Below are positions 16,135 to 24,494 of a DNA stretch of 54,162 bases, one piece after another. The position numbers and the translations under genes were made by a program. Position 1 is the first letter of the stretch; each line of letters opens with the position of its first letter. The notes beneath the pieces were generated by a model that did no database searches, was not told the origin of the DNA, and saw nothing but the letters and a program-made list of their open reading frames with translations. Source of the DNA: Prevotella sp. DNF00663. GTDB taxonomy: Bacteria; Bacteroidota; Bacteroidia; Bacteroidales; Bacteroidaceae. The DNA is taken from positions 100,981 through 155,142 of the forward strand of contig NZ_KQ960610.1 of NCBI RefSeq assembly GCF_001553265.1, in the 5' to 3' direction.

Positions 16135-19101
16135 ATGAGCGGAGATACCGAGCAAAAGAAGTTTCTGAATAAGTTTTATCTCAAAGATGTGACGTTTGTC
16201 AACCTGATGATGCGTCGTATTTATAATGTTCTCATTGTGGCCAATCCCTATGATGCGTTCATGTTGGAGGACGATGGACGCGTAGAAGAGAAGATATACA
16301 ATGAGTATATGCAGTTGGGATTACGTTATCCGCCTACGTTTACGCAGGTGAGTACGATAGAAGAAGCTTCAAAAGTGCTACAGACAACGAACATAGACTT
16401 GGTGATCTGTATGCCGGGTAACGCCGATAATGATGCTTTCACCGTGGCTCATGCCATCAAAGATGAATTCCCCGCTATTCATTGTATCGTACTGACGCCT
16501 TTCTCTCACGGTATTACCCGTCGCATGCAGAATGAAGATTTGAGTATCTTTGATTATGTGTTTTGCTGGTTGGGCAATACCAATCTCATCCTTTCTATCA
16601 TCAAATTGATAGAAGACAAAATGAACATAGAGCACGATATACGCGAGGGTGGGGTGCAGATGATTCTCTTGGTGGAAGACAGTATCCGTTTCTATTCGTC
16701 TATTTTGCCCAATCTCTACAATTATATCTTGTTGCAGAGCCAGCGGTTCTCTACCGAAGCGTTGAACAAACACACGGCTACGTTGCGTATGCGAGGTCGT
16801 CCGAAGGTGGTATTGGCACGAACTTACGAAGAAGCGTTGGCCATGTATGAAAAATATAAGGACAATACGTTGGGCGTTATCAGCGACGTTCGTTTCCCAC
16901 GAGGCGGTGTGAAGGATGGCGAGGCTGGTCTCTCATTGTTGAGAGAAATCAGAAGCCGTAACGAGTATGTGCCGCTTATCATGGAGAGTTCGGAGTCGGC
17001 AAACCGCCAAATGGCTGAGGCTGCAGGCTTCCACTTTGTAGATAAGAATTCGAAGAAGATGAGTATAGACCTCCGTCATTTGATGGAAGAGCACATGGGA
17101 TTTGGAGATTTCATCTTCCGTAACCCGAAGACACATGAAGAAGTGATGCGTGTGAGCTCGCTCAAGGAACTGCAAGACAACATTTTCAAGATTCCCGATG
17201 ACTCCATGCTCTACCATGTGAGTCGCAATCACATGAGTCGTTGGCTCTCGGCGCGTGCCATTTTCCCGGTATCGGCGTTCCTTAAGAATATCACTTGGCA
17301 CGAGTTGCAGGATGTAGAAGCACACCGTCAGATTATATTCGACGCCATTGTGCAGTATCGACACATGAAGAACATCGGTGTGGTAGCCGTGTTCGACCGT
17401 ATGAAGTTCGACCGTTACGCCCATTTCGCACGTATTGGTGAAGGCTCGTTGGGCGGTAAAGGGCGCGGACTTGCATTCTTGGACAATGTTGTGAAGATGC
17501 ATCCGGAGTTTAATGCCTACGAGAATATAAAGGTACAGATACCCAAGACGGTGGTATTGTGCACCGATGTGTTCGACCAATTCATGGAGCAGAACAACCT
17601 ATACCAAATAGCTTTGAGCGATGCAACGGACGAAGTGATACTTCAACACTTCTTGCGAGCGCAGTTGCCCGACTCGTTGATAGCCGATTTCTTCACATTC
17701 TTCGAGGCTACGAAACGCCCTATTGCTATTCGTTCGAGTTCGTTGTTGGAGGATAGTCACTATCAACCATTTGCCGGAATCTACAGTACTTACATGATAC
17801 CTTACTTGGATGACAAGTATGCCATGCTGCATATGTTGGCCGCAGCCATCAAGAGTGTGTATGCATCTGTGTACTATCGCGATTCTAAAGCGTACATGAC
17901 GGCCACCAGCAACGTGATAGACCAAGAGAAGATGGCCGTGATATTACAGGAAGTAGTGGGAAAACAATACGGTACTCACTATTATCCGAATATCAGTGGA
18001 GTGCTGCGTTCGCTCAATTATTATCCCATTGGCGACGAAACGGCCGAAGAAGGAATCGCCTCTTTGGCTCTCGGACTGGGTAAGTATATCGTGGATGGAG
18101 GGCAGACTTTACGTGTATCTCCTTATCATCCCGACCAAGTGTTGCAGATGAGTGAATTGGAAATAGCCCTGCGTGAGACGCAGACGCAGTTCTATGCACT
18201 TGATATGGCGCACGTAAGCGACGACTTCAATGTAGACGATGGGTTCAATATCAGTCGTCGGAAAGTGAAAGAAGCCGACAAAGATGGCTCGCTTTACCTG
18301 ATAGCATCGACCTTTGATCCCTACGATCAAGTGATACGTGACGGGCTATATGAGGGTGGACGAAAAATCATTTCGTTTGCCGGTGTATTGCAACAAGGAG
18401 TGATTCCGTTTGCCGAAGTGATGCAAATGTCGATGAAGTATGGCTCTGAAGCCATGCGAAGGCCGGTAGAAATAGAGTTCGCCTGCAATATTTCGGAAGA
18501 TAATGCTGCCGAATTCAACCTGTTACAGGTACGTCCAATCGTCGACGCCAAGCAAATGTTGGATGAGGATGTGTGTGGTATTACCGATGAGGAATGCCTG
18601 TTGCGCTCGCATCACTCGTTGGGACATGGTATTTCGGAAGATGTTGTCGACGTGGTATACGTGAAGTACGACGACACGTTCTCGGCCATGAACAATTATT
18701 ATGTGGCCGACGATATAGAGCGAATCAACCGCAAGTTCCTGACAGAAGGGAAGAACTACATCCTTGTAGGCCCCGGTAGGTGGGGTTCAAGCGACCACTA
18801 TCTAGGCGTACCGGTGAAGTGGCCGCATATCAGTGCAGCCCGTGTTATTGTGGAAGTGGCGCTCAAAGATTATCGGGTAGATCCTAGTCAGGGTACCCAT
18901 TTCTTCCAAAATCTGACAAGTTTCGGCGTAGGCTATTTTACCATAGATATGAATACAGAGGATGGCGGACTCATTCGGAAGGAGTTATTGGATAGCTTGC
19001 CTGCCGTGGAAGAGACGCCGTATGTACGCCATGTACGCTTCGGCCATCCGCTACGCATTCTCATGGACGGTAAGAAACAAGAGGGAGTGGTGTTGAGGTA
19101 A
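16135..19101 (+). CDS. Tandem receiver domains fused to a PEP-synthase-type ATP-grasp domain
   Basis: A 988-aa cytoplasmic protein. Residues about 25-165 resemble a receiver domain whose phosphoacceptor position is M93 (DLVICM), so it is probably inactive. Residues about 172-325 form a second receiver with the full set: E181/D182, D251 (VISDVRF) and K304 (FVDKNS). After a linker comes the nucleotide-binding domain of the PEP synthase/PPDK N-terminal type (about 425-815), with GEGSLGGKGRGLAFL, PIAIRSSSLLEDS and the terminal LLQVRPIVD. The remaining 170 residues (ILVGPGRWGSSD) match nothing I can name. The phosphohistidine domain and the C-terminal PEP/pyruvate barrel of true PEP synthases are absent, so an annotation as PEP synthase would be wrong. 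A longer form from 16117 is possible. It is monocistronic. Confidence 0.85.
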   Translation: MSGDTEQKKFLNKFYLKDVTFVNLMMRRIYNVLIVANPYDAFMLEDDGRVEEKIYNEYMQLGLRYPPTFTQVSTIEEASKVLQTTNIDLVICMPGNADNDAFTVAHAIKDEFPAIHCIVLTPFSHGITRRMQNEDLSIFDYVFCWLGNTNLILSIIKLIEDKMNIEHDIREGGVQMILLVEDSIRFYSSILPNLYNYILLQSQRFSTEALNKHTATLRMRGRPKVVLARTYEEALAMYEKYKDNTLGVISDVRFPRGGVKDGEAGLSLLREIRSRNEYVPLIMESSESANRQMAEAAGFHFVDKNSKKMSIDLRHLMEEHMGFGDFIFRNPKTHEEVMRVSSLKELQDNIFKIPDDSMLYHVSRNHMSRWLSARAIFPVSAFLKNITWHELQDVEAHRQIIFDAIVQYRHMKNIGVVAVFDRMKFDRYAHFARIGEGSLGGKGRGLAFLDNVVKMHPEFNAYENIKVQIPKTVVLCTDVFDQFMEQNNLYQIALSDATDEVILQHFLRAQLPDSLIADFFTFFEATKRPIAIRSSSLLEDSHYQPFAGIYSTYMIPYLDDKYAMLHMLAAAIKSVYASVYYRDSKAYMTATSNVIDQEKMAVILQEVVGKQYGTHYYPNISGVLRSLNYYPIGDETAEEGIASLALGLGKYIVDGGQTLRVSPYHPDQVLQMSELEIALRETQTQFYALDMAHVSDDFNVDDGFNISRRKVKEADKDGSLYLIASTFDPYDQVIRDGLYEGGRKIISFAGVLQQGVIPFAEVMQMSMKYGSEAMRRPVEIEFACNISEDNAAEFNLLQVRPIVDAKQMLDEDVCGITDEECLLRSHHSLGHGISEDVVDVVYVKYDDTFSAMNNYYVADDIERINRKFLTEGKNYILVGPGRWGSSDHYLGVPVKWPHISAARVIVEVALKDYRVDPSQGTHFFQNLTSFGVGYFTIDMNTEDGGLIRKELLDSLPAVEETPYVRHVRFGHPLRILMDGKKQEGVVLR

Positions 19102-19167
19102 GTAACTGTTAATAAGCCTTTTGAAGACAATAAAAAACTAAAGAAACAGACCTTTTATCACAAAATA

Positions 19168-19199
19168 TTTGGAAGCAATTTGTTTTCATATTATCTTTG
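19168..19199 (+). promoter_or_regulatory. Consensus promoter without a following gene
   Basis: TTTG (19168-19171), exactly 20 bp, then TATCTTTG (19192-19199). No credible coding start follows before the terminator at 19243. Confidence 0.7.
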
Positions 19200-19205
19200 C
19201 ATCGT

Positions 19206-19268
19206 GTTTTTCATGGTATTAGATTTAAGGTTAACAAAGGTTGGGACTCAGCGGAGCCCCTTTTTTTA
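19206..19268 (+). ncRNA. Candidate small RNA
   Basis: Bounded by a consensus promoter and by a hairpin with T7. The predicted transcript is about 60 nt, starting near 19206. An ATG at 19214 opens a 36-codon frame, but it runs through the terminator and has no protein-like character. It could instead be an attenuated leader for the ECF sigma gene 150 bp downstream. Prediction only. Confidence 0.4.
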
Positions 19269-19275
19269 TGCCCTT
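19243..19275 (+). terminator. Hairpin with T tract
   Basis: GGGACTC-AGCG-GAGCCCC, a 7-bp stem with one mismatch and a tetraloop, followed directly by seven T. Confidence 0.65.
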
Positions 19276-19319
19276 ACGTTTGTATGGCGATTTTCTAGTA
19301 TCTTATTGGCTTGGTTAGG

Positions 19320-19351
19320 CTTGTGAATTTCAGCTTTTTTACTTACTTTTG
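19320..19351 (+). promoter_or_regulatory. Promoter of the ECF sigma gene
   Basis: CTTG (19320-19323), a 20-bp spacer and TACTTTTG (19344-19351); the predicted leader is about 60 nt. Confidence 0.6.
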
Positions 19352-19419
19352 CTGTCAATAATACAATACGGATTGTAGTATGATAATGCTGTGCTTAATC
19401 CCTCATCTACACGGATATA

Positions 19420-19965
19420 ATGACCGATTTTGAAAGACTTTATATCACATGGTATGCTCGTGTGAAGAACTTCGCACTTGTCTATGTGAAGTGTGAAGCC
19501 GATGCGGAGGATATAGTGCAGGATGTTTTCGCGAGAATATACGAACGTGAAGACTTGTTTAATAAGGATATAAACATCACAAGTTATCTGTTTATATCGG
19601 TCAAGCATGCTTGCTTGAATCATTTGCGCGAACGATTGACGGTGTCGGAAGCTTATTCCAAGTATTACGAAACGCAACGACTGGAGATGCAACTCATGTA
19701 TGACTCGTTGGAACAGTTGGATATGAACTTCTCGGACGAGTCTATAGAGACGATGTTGGAAAATGCCATTAACCATCTACCGGATAAATGTAGGCAGATA
19801 TTTATCATGAGTAAGCTCAAAGGCACGAAGCAAAAAGCCATCGCACAGGAGTTAGGTGTGTCGGTAAATACGGTGGAAGTGCAGATGAGCATTGCTTATA
19901 AGAAGCTACGAGAAGAACTCAAAAACTGCATTCCTTTGTTGGCGTTCCTGTATATGATGCCTTAG
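19420..19965 (+). CDS. ECF-type RNA polymerase sigma factor
   Basis: A 181-aa sigma-70 family factor of the Bacteroidetes SusC/D-associated ECF group. Region 2 is at about residues 7-75 (DAEDIVQDVFARIYE is the core-binding helix) and region 4 at about 118-170, with the helix-turn-helix AIAQELGVSVNTVEVQMSIAYKKL. Such factors are held inactive by a FecR-type anti-sigma protein until the SusC-like transporter signals substrate. The FecR gene here is not adjacent but 4.5 kb away on the other strand (24495-25454), beyond three enzymes. The sigma gene converges with the last gene of that operon. It has its own promoter. Confidence 0.93.
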   Translation: MTDFERLYITWYARVKNFALVYVKCEADAEDIVQDVFARIYEREDLFNKDINITSYLFISVKHACLNHLRERLTVSEAYSKYYETQRLEMQLMYDSLEQLDMNFSDESIETMLENAINHLPDKCRQIFIMSKLKGTKQKAIAQELGVSVNTVEVQMSIAYKKLREELKNCIPLLAFLYMMP

Positions 19966-20021
19966 AATGGTAGCCTCGTGCCTTAGTTTGAATGTCTTAC
20001 TCAGATTTCATAACTTGGTAG

Positions 20022-21047
20022 TCAACGGATTTTGAATTTCACCAATACGCCTTTATGGTCGGTGGGCCATAGTCCTGTGGGAAGCACAAAAGAGTCTTTG
20101 GTATCTTCCTTGAGAGCTGTTGAGCGGTAGGCAGACATGTCGGGACCGAATATCTGAGCCGATATGGGCGTCACACCTTTACCTTTATAGTAGATGAAGT
20201 CGATGCGTTCGCGCTCGTCGGCCTTTGGTGCCCACGTTAATTGTTCCATCTTTACAGCCGGATTATAGCTTGGATAAGTGAAGCCGGGATGCGTGATGGC
20301 ACTGGGATAAACCTCGCGATAGGCATCTCGGAAGCCGTTTTTGTAGAGCATGGTAGACACGGTCCAAGGTACGATCATGCCATGATGGTCGTAAAGGTCT
20401 TTGGTTTGGGTAGTCCAATCCAAATGAGACGGTTCGTTGAAGTCGCCTCCGAAGACTACACAATGACCTGCTTTGATGTCATGGCGAGCCTCGTTGATAA
20501 ACGTCTGTACCTCATTGTCACGCCAAGAGAGGTCGTTCAACTTCAAAAGTTCGGCCACCGACTGTGGTCGTTCGCACTCCTTCCATGTGCAACCATCGTA
20601 TCCGTAAACATTGTAATAAGCACAATCAAGGTAGTCTAAATGTCCTGTATAGACGCTGACCTTGCGCCCTTGCACCTCGGCTGTGAGTTTATAGATGCTC
20701 CCATGATCCTTGTTGAGGGTTGAAACGTAAACAGAATCAAGGATAGGATAGCGACTCAAAAGGCCAGAATCGTCTGTGCGGAAAGAATAATAGGTTAGTC
20801 CTTTGGCCTTCAAATCGTTGACGAGTCGGCGCGTAAAGTTTACGTTATGGTAGTTACGCACTTCACTCAGCGTGACGAAGTCGGGTTTCAGACGGCACAA
20901 CTCGTTGACGATGGCATCGTAACCGCCCGGTACCACCGTGCCTTCCTGCCATATATTCCATTGCAATACGGTAATCTCAACATCCTTACGAGCCTGAACG
21001 TTGAGGCTCATCAGTACCACTAAAAGGGTAAATAAAATCTTTTTCAT
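20022..21047 (-). CDS. Secreted endonuclease/exonuclease/phosphatase-fold protein
   Basis: A 341-aa protein with signal peptide (MKKILFTLLVVLMSLNVQA). It has the fold's markers: LQWNIWQEG near the start, SEVRNY (metal-binding Glu), YTGHLDY, FGGDFNEPSH (DxN motif) and the terminal TDHKG (Asp-His pair). This fold covers nucleases, sphingomyelinases, inositol phosphatases and related phosphodiesterases; secretion and the company of GH20 and SusCD point to removal of a phosphodiester or phosphate substituent from a host or microbial glycan, not to DNA repair. It overlaps the end of the GH20 gene by 4 bp and is the last gene of the FecR operon. The substrate is an inference from context. Confidence 0.85.
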   Translation of the reverse strand: MKKILFTLLVVLMSLNVQARKDVEITVLQWNIWQEGTVVPGGYDAIVNELCRLKPDFVTLSEVRNYHNVNFTRRLVNDLKAKGLTYYSFRTDDSGLLSRYPILDSVYVSTLNKDHGSIYKLTAEVQGRKVSVYTGHLDYLDCAYYNVYGYDGCTWKECERPQSVAELLKLNDLSWRDNEVQTFINEARHDIKAGHCVVFGGDFNEPSHLDWTTQTKDLYDHHGMIVPWTVSTMLYKNGFRDAYREVYPSAITHPGFTYPSYNPAVKMEQLTWAPKADERERIDFIYYKGKGVTPISAQIFGPDMSAYRSTALKEDTKDSFVLPTGLWPTDHKGVLVKFKIR

Positions 21048-22612
21048 TTTGTTATTTCTGCTTTGTAAGTATTAGTTTCATGGTTTATGTCGAAGCAATT
21101 GTAACCCTTGCTTCGCAGATAGGATTCGATATGGAGCACGCGTTTCCTAAAGTCGGTATAGGATGACTTGGTTCCCCAAGCTGTTTCGGCAATGGCTAAG
21201 AGACGTGGATACATCATGTATTCAACGTGAGAGGGTGTTTCTATATATTCCGCCCATAGGTTTCCTTGTATTCCATCAATGTATTTCTCTACGTTGCTTC
21301 CTTTTAGTTCGGCAGGAATAGGGTCGTAAGAATAGACCTTTTCCAAAGGTGAATAACCGCCAAGAGCCTTTGGCTGTGTTTCAGGCTTATCTTGATAATG
21401 GTCTAGATAGTAGTATTTAGATGGACATACCACAACATGATGTCCCATTTTGGAGGCTTTGATGCCACCTTTTTCGCCACGCCATGACATGACAAGTGTT
21501 TGTGGCGAAAGTGTAGTACCATCGAGAATTTCGTCCCAACCTATCATTCTGCGACCGTGAGCCGTAAGGAAACTGTCGATTCTACTGATGAGATAGCCTT
21601 GTATCTGTGCCGTATCGTTCATGTTCATACGATTGTATAGTCCGATACATTTGGGACATTTCTTCCAATAACGCATCGTCGATTCATCGCCACCGATATG
21701 GATTACTTTTGAAGGGAAGACACGCATCACCTCTTGTAAGATGTCGGTAAGGAACTTAAACGTATGCCCATTGCCCACACAAAGGTCGAACCCATCACCT
21801 TGTCCGGTACAAGACAGGTCTTTAAACACCTGCATCACCTCGTAGCTATGGCCGGGCATCTCGATTTCAGGGACGATATTGATGTATCGACTGCGTGCAT
21901 ACGCTACGATTTCTTTTAAATCTTTTTGTGTATAATAGCCTCCGTAAGCCCCCGGTGTGTCTTTTTTACAAAACTTACGTCCTTCGTCTATCCACTGGTC
22001 GCGACTGCATTGCGTGCGATAAGCCGCCCCGTCGGTGAGTTGTGGATACTTCTTAATCTGCATTCGCCACCCTTCGCAATCGGTAAGATGCAGATGTAAG
22101 GTGTTCAATTTGAAGTAGGCTAGAGCGTCAATCTGTTTCTTGATGAAGTCTTTTGACCAAAAATGGCGCGATGTATCAAGCATGAATCCGCGATGAGCAA
22201 AGCGCGGGCTGTCGGTTATCTCGGTACATGGAATATGCTTCTGCTGCTCCATTTGGCGTAAAGTCTGTATTGCATAGAATATACCGGATGCTGTGGAAGC
22301 CTCTATCCGAATTGTATCGAGCCCCACATTCAGTTTATATCCTTCGGCGCGAAAGGCTCCTTGGGTGAGCCGAAGTACAATGACGCCTTTTGGTTGTGCT
22401 TGTGTTGTCTGTTTGGGCGTGCCCATCAACATTGCCACCTGTTCTTTAATGTACTTCGAGTCCTTACCTTTTAAGTTGCTCACTATCTTGTAATGTCTAT
22501 CGACTGCAAAAGTTCCATTACCTATTTGTTGCTGTACGGGCAATGGCAGTAGCGTCTGTGCATTGAGACCAAGGCAGTAAAAGAGACCGAGATAAAATAG
22601 AAACTGTTTCAT
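21044..22612 (-). CDS. Secreted GH20 beta-N-acetylhexosaminidase
   Basis: A 522-aa enzyme. Signal peptide (MKQFLFYLGLFYCLGLNAQ), N-terminal GH20b-type domain (about 20-125), then the catalytic barrel from RFAHRGFMLDTSRHF. The catalytic pair is D309-E310 in HIGGDES, as in substrate-assisted GH20 enzymes. Other family marks are HLHLTDCEGWRM, VPEIEMPGHS and GWDEIL. It releases terminal GlcNAc or GalNAc from glycans such as N-glycans, mucin or chitin oligomers in the periplasm. It is translationally coupled to the phosphodiesterase-fold gene (ATGA overlap) and lies 10 bp after the FAD oxidoreductase gene. Confidence 0.93.
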   Translation of the reverse strand: MKQFLFYLGLFYCLGLNAQTLLPLPVQQQIGNGTFAVDRHYKIVSNLKGKDSKYIKEQVAMLMGTPKQTTQAQPKGVIVLRLTQGAFRAEGYKLNVGLDTIRIEASTASGIFYAIQTLRQMEQQKHIPCTEITDSPRFAHRGFMLDTSRHFWSKDFIKKQIDALAYFKLNTLHLHLTDCEGWRMQIKKYPQLTDGAAYRTQCSRDQWIDEGRKFCKKDTPGAYGGYYTQKDLKEIVAYARSRYINIVPEIEMPGHSYEVMQVFKDLSCTGQGDGFDLCVGNGHTFKFLTDILQEVMRVFPSKVIHIGGDESTMRYWKKCPKCIGLYNRMNMNDTAQIQGYLISRIDSFLTAHGRRMIGWDEILDGTTLSPQTLVMSWRGEKGGIKASKMGHHVVVCPSKYYYLDHYQDKPETQPKALGGYSPLEKVYSYDPIPAELKGSNVEKYIDGIQGNLWAEYIETPSHVEYMMYPRLLAIAETAWGTKSSYTDFRKRVLHIESYLRSKGYNCFDINHETNTYKAEITK

Positions 22613-22622
22613 GTTAGTATAT

Positions 22623-24485
22623 TTATTGTACGGTAGGCGGCTTACTTAAGATGCCACCCTCATTGTATTGCTGATTATTGGGGAGTCCTTGACTTCCTAT
22701 CCCTTTCTTCATAAGCTGCTTTAGGAGACTGAGATACCGTGTATAAATGTCGCGTGGAAGTGCTTGATGCTGTTTGCAGAGCGATGCTGCCATTCCTACA
22801 ACCTCGCCCATCATGCCCGTTGTGCGCATGACACGAACCGAACCGAGGGCTATATGTGTCACGCTGATGTCGCGACCAGCCATAAAGAGATTGTCAATAT
22901 TTCTAGAATATAGGCATCGATAAGGTACGCCATAAGGATAAATTACCTTTTGTTTCGATATGGCTTTATACTCATTGCCGGGGAAATAAATGCCGTTGAG
23001 TGAGTCGGGATAATGCAAATCAATACTCCACGTGGTGGTGAACGATGCATCTTCGTGCGAAACATGTTTTATAAGATCTTGTTCACTCAGTACATAGTCG
23101 CCTAGTAGACGACGCGACTCGCGTTTTCCGGCAACATAAGCCACCCATCCCAACTGTTCTTTCTCAAACTTTTTTCTCTTTGAATATTGGTTTTTCAGGT
23201 AGCTCCAGTTAGAATATACCACCATCAGACCGTAGTCTCTGATTCGTTCAAAGTCGGTTATCTGATTTTTGTTGAGCCCTGTCTCCCATGTCCATTCGCC
23301 CTTTTTGATGGGTTCACAACTCTCTTCGGTGAATGAGATACCATAGTTGAATGGGCGGAATGTATTGGTTTTCTTCGTTGGTTGGGCATACCATTGTACC
23401 GAAGCCCCCATGGTCATCTCGTCGGCCTGCTTCGGTGCTAATGGCTCTTCGAACTCATTGTAGGCTTCACGTCCCATCTTATAGTCGGCTCCGGCTAAAT
23501 ATCCCACTGTAGCATCGCCCGTACAGTCGGCAAACAGTGGCGCCTTGAAGATCAGTGGTTGCGATGTCTGTGTGTTTAGGGCTATGACACAGGCTATTTT
23601 ATTACCTTCCATCTGCACCTTGTTCACGTGGTAATTGGTAAAAAGAGAAATGTTTGGTTCACGCTGAACGATGTCCATCTTCTTGTGGTCGGCATAGTTT
23701 TCGGCTGGCATGGCATTGCCCTCTTCCGTTGGGCCAAACTCTTTTTGGAGTCCACCGAGGTTTGGAAACTTTCCTGTTTCGATTCTTCCACCTAGATGGA
23801 CTCGCACTTCTGAACTGTTATTGCCACCCAAGATGGGGCGATCTTGCACCAAAGCTACTCGCATTCCTAGTCGGGCTGCTGATACAGCCGCGCTGATTCC
23901 GGCCACACCACCGCCTACAACAACAAAATCGAATGTTCCTGCCGAAGGGGCAACGCTAGGTAGTTGGAGCAGTCGTTGGCGCATATTGGCTAATGCTAGC
24001 GAGTCATCGGACGGTAAGTTGTTGCCAGTTGTGAGATAGATGGCATCACAGCGACCGTCAAATCCAGTTAGGTCTTTTAGTCGGAGCGTTGCTTTTCCTT
24101 TTTTCAGAGTCACCTTACCGGCCTTTTGCCACATCCATTGTGTGCCGATATTTCCAAGTGTTGGCGACAATCTCTTACCATTAATCCATAGCGAGAAAGC
24201 CCCTGCACCCTGCCCATGATGCCACGGTGATGTCCAGTTATAGGTTCTAACGAATGCATAGTATGTGCCATCGTGTGGCACGGTGATGTGGGTTGATGCG
24301 TCGGCAACAGGCACTCCCATGCCGTGGGCGATGAGATAAGGCGACCCCATTTGGTCCATAAACTGTTGGTCGACCGCCCATCCGCCTTTTACTTCAAAGC
24401 TCTCTGCCTCTACAAGTATGTCTGCGGCTAGTGCTGAAGTTGTGACGAGTAGGGGTAATAAAAGGGTTGATAGAATTTTTATCAT
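22623..24485 (-). CDS. Secreted FAD-dependent oxidoreductase with carbohydrate-binding-like N-terminus
   Basis: A 620-aa protein. After a signal peptide (to about residue 20) there is a beta-rich module (about 21-155; VEAESFEVKGGW, then YYAFVRTYNW and RLKDLTGFDGRCDAIYLT) that resembles the carbohydrate-binding-like domain often fused to this family. The FAD_oxidored domain starts with the dinucleotide-binding motif VVGGGVAGISAA near residue 190 and continues with LGGNNSSEVRVHLGG and FADCTGDATVGYLAG. Proteins of this group are often called xanthan-lyase-like or FAD-dependent and occur in sugar-utilization loci; the reaction is unproven, possibly oxidation of a sugar. It lies 9 bp after the FecR gene and 10 bp before GH20. 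Confidence 0.8.
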   Translation of the reverse strand: MIKILSTLLLPLLVTTSALAADILVEAESFEVKGGWAVDQQFMDQMGSPYLIAHGMGVPVADASTHITVPHDGTYYAFVRTYNWTSPWHHGQGAGAFSLWINGKRLSPTLGNIGTQWMWQKAGKVTLKKGKATLRLKDLTGFDGRCDAIYLTTGNNLPSDDSLALANMRQRLLQLPSVAPSAGTFDFVVVGGGVAGISAAVSAARLGMRVALVQDRPILGGNNSSEVRVHLGGRIETGKFPNLGGLQKEFGPTEEGNAMPAENYADHKKMDIVQREPNISLFTNYHVNKVQMEGNKIACVIALNTQTSQPLIFKAPLFADCTGDATVGYLAGADYKMGREAYNEFEEPLAPKQADEMTMGASVQWYAQPTKKTNTFRPFNYGISFTEESCEPIKKGEWTWETGLNKNQITDFERIRDYGLMVVYSNWSYLKNQYSKRKKFEKEQLGWVAYVAGKRESRRLLGDYVLSEQDLIKHVSHEDASFTTTWSIDLHYPDSLNGIYFPGNEYKAISKQKVIYPYGVPYRCLYSRNIDNLFMAGRDISVTHIALGSVRVMRTTGMMGEVVGMAASLCKQHQALPRDIYTRYLSLLKQLMKKGIGSQGLPNNQQYNEGGILSKPPTVQ

Positions 24486-24494
24486 GCGTATGTA

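Larger units (their letters stand above)
19102..19419. other. 318-bp intergenic region with two promoters and a terminator
   Basis: It holds a consensus promoter (19168-19199), a short terminator-like hairpin (19243-19267), and the ECF sigma promoter (19320-19351). The spacing of the first two suggests a transcript of about 60-70 nt. Confidence 0.6.

Noticed and set aside
16135..19101. Annotation as PEP synthase or pyruvate phosphate dikinase
   Set aside because: The phosphohistidine and PEP/pyruvate-binding domains are absent.
19214..19324. 36-codon frame inside the candidate small RNA
   Set aside because: It runs through the hairpin and T tract and has no ribosome-binding stretch or recognisable motif.
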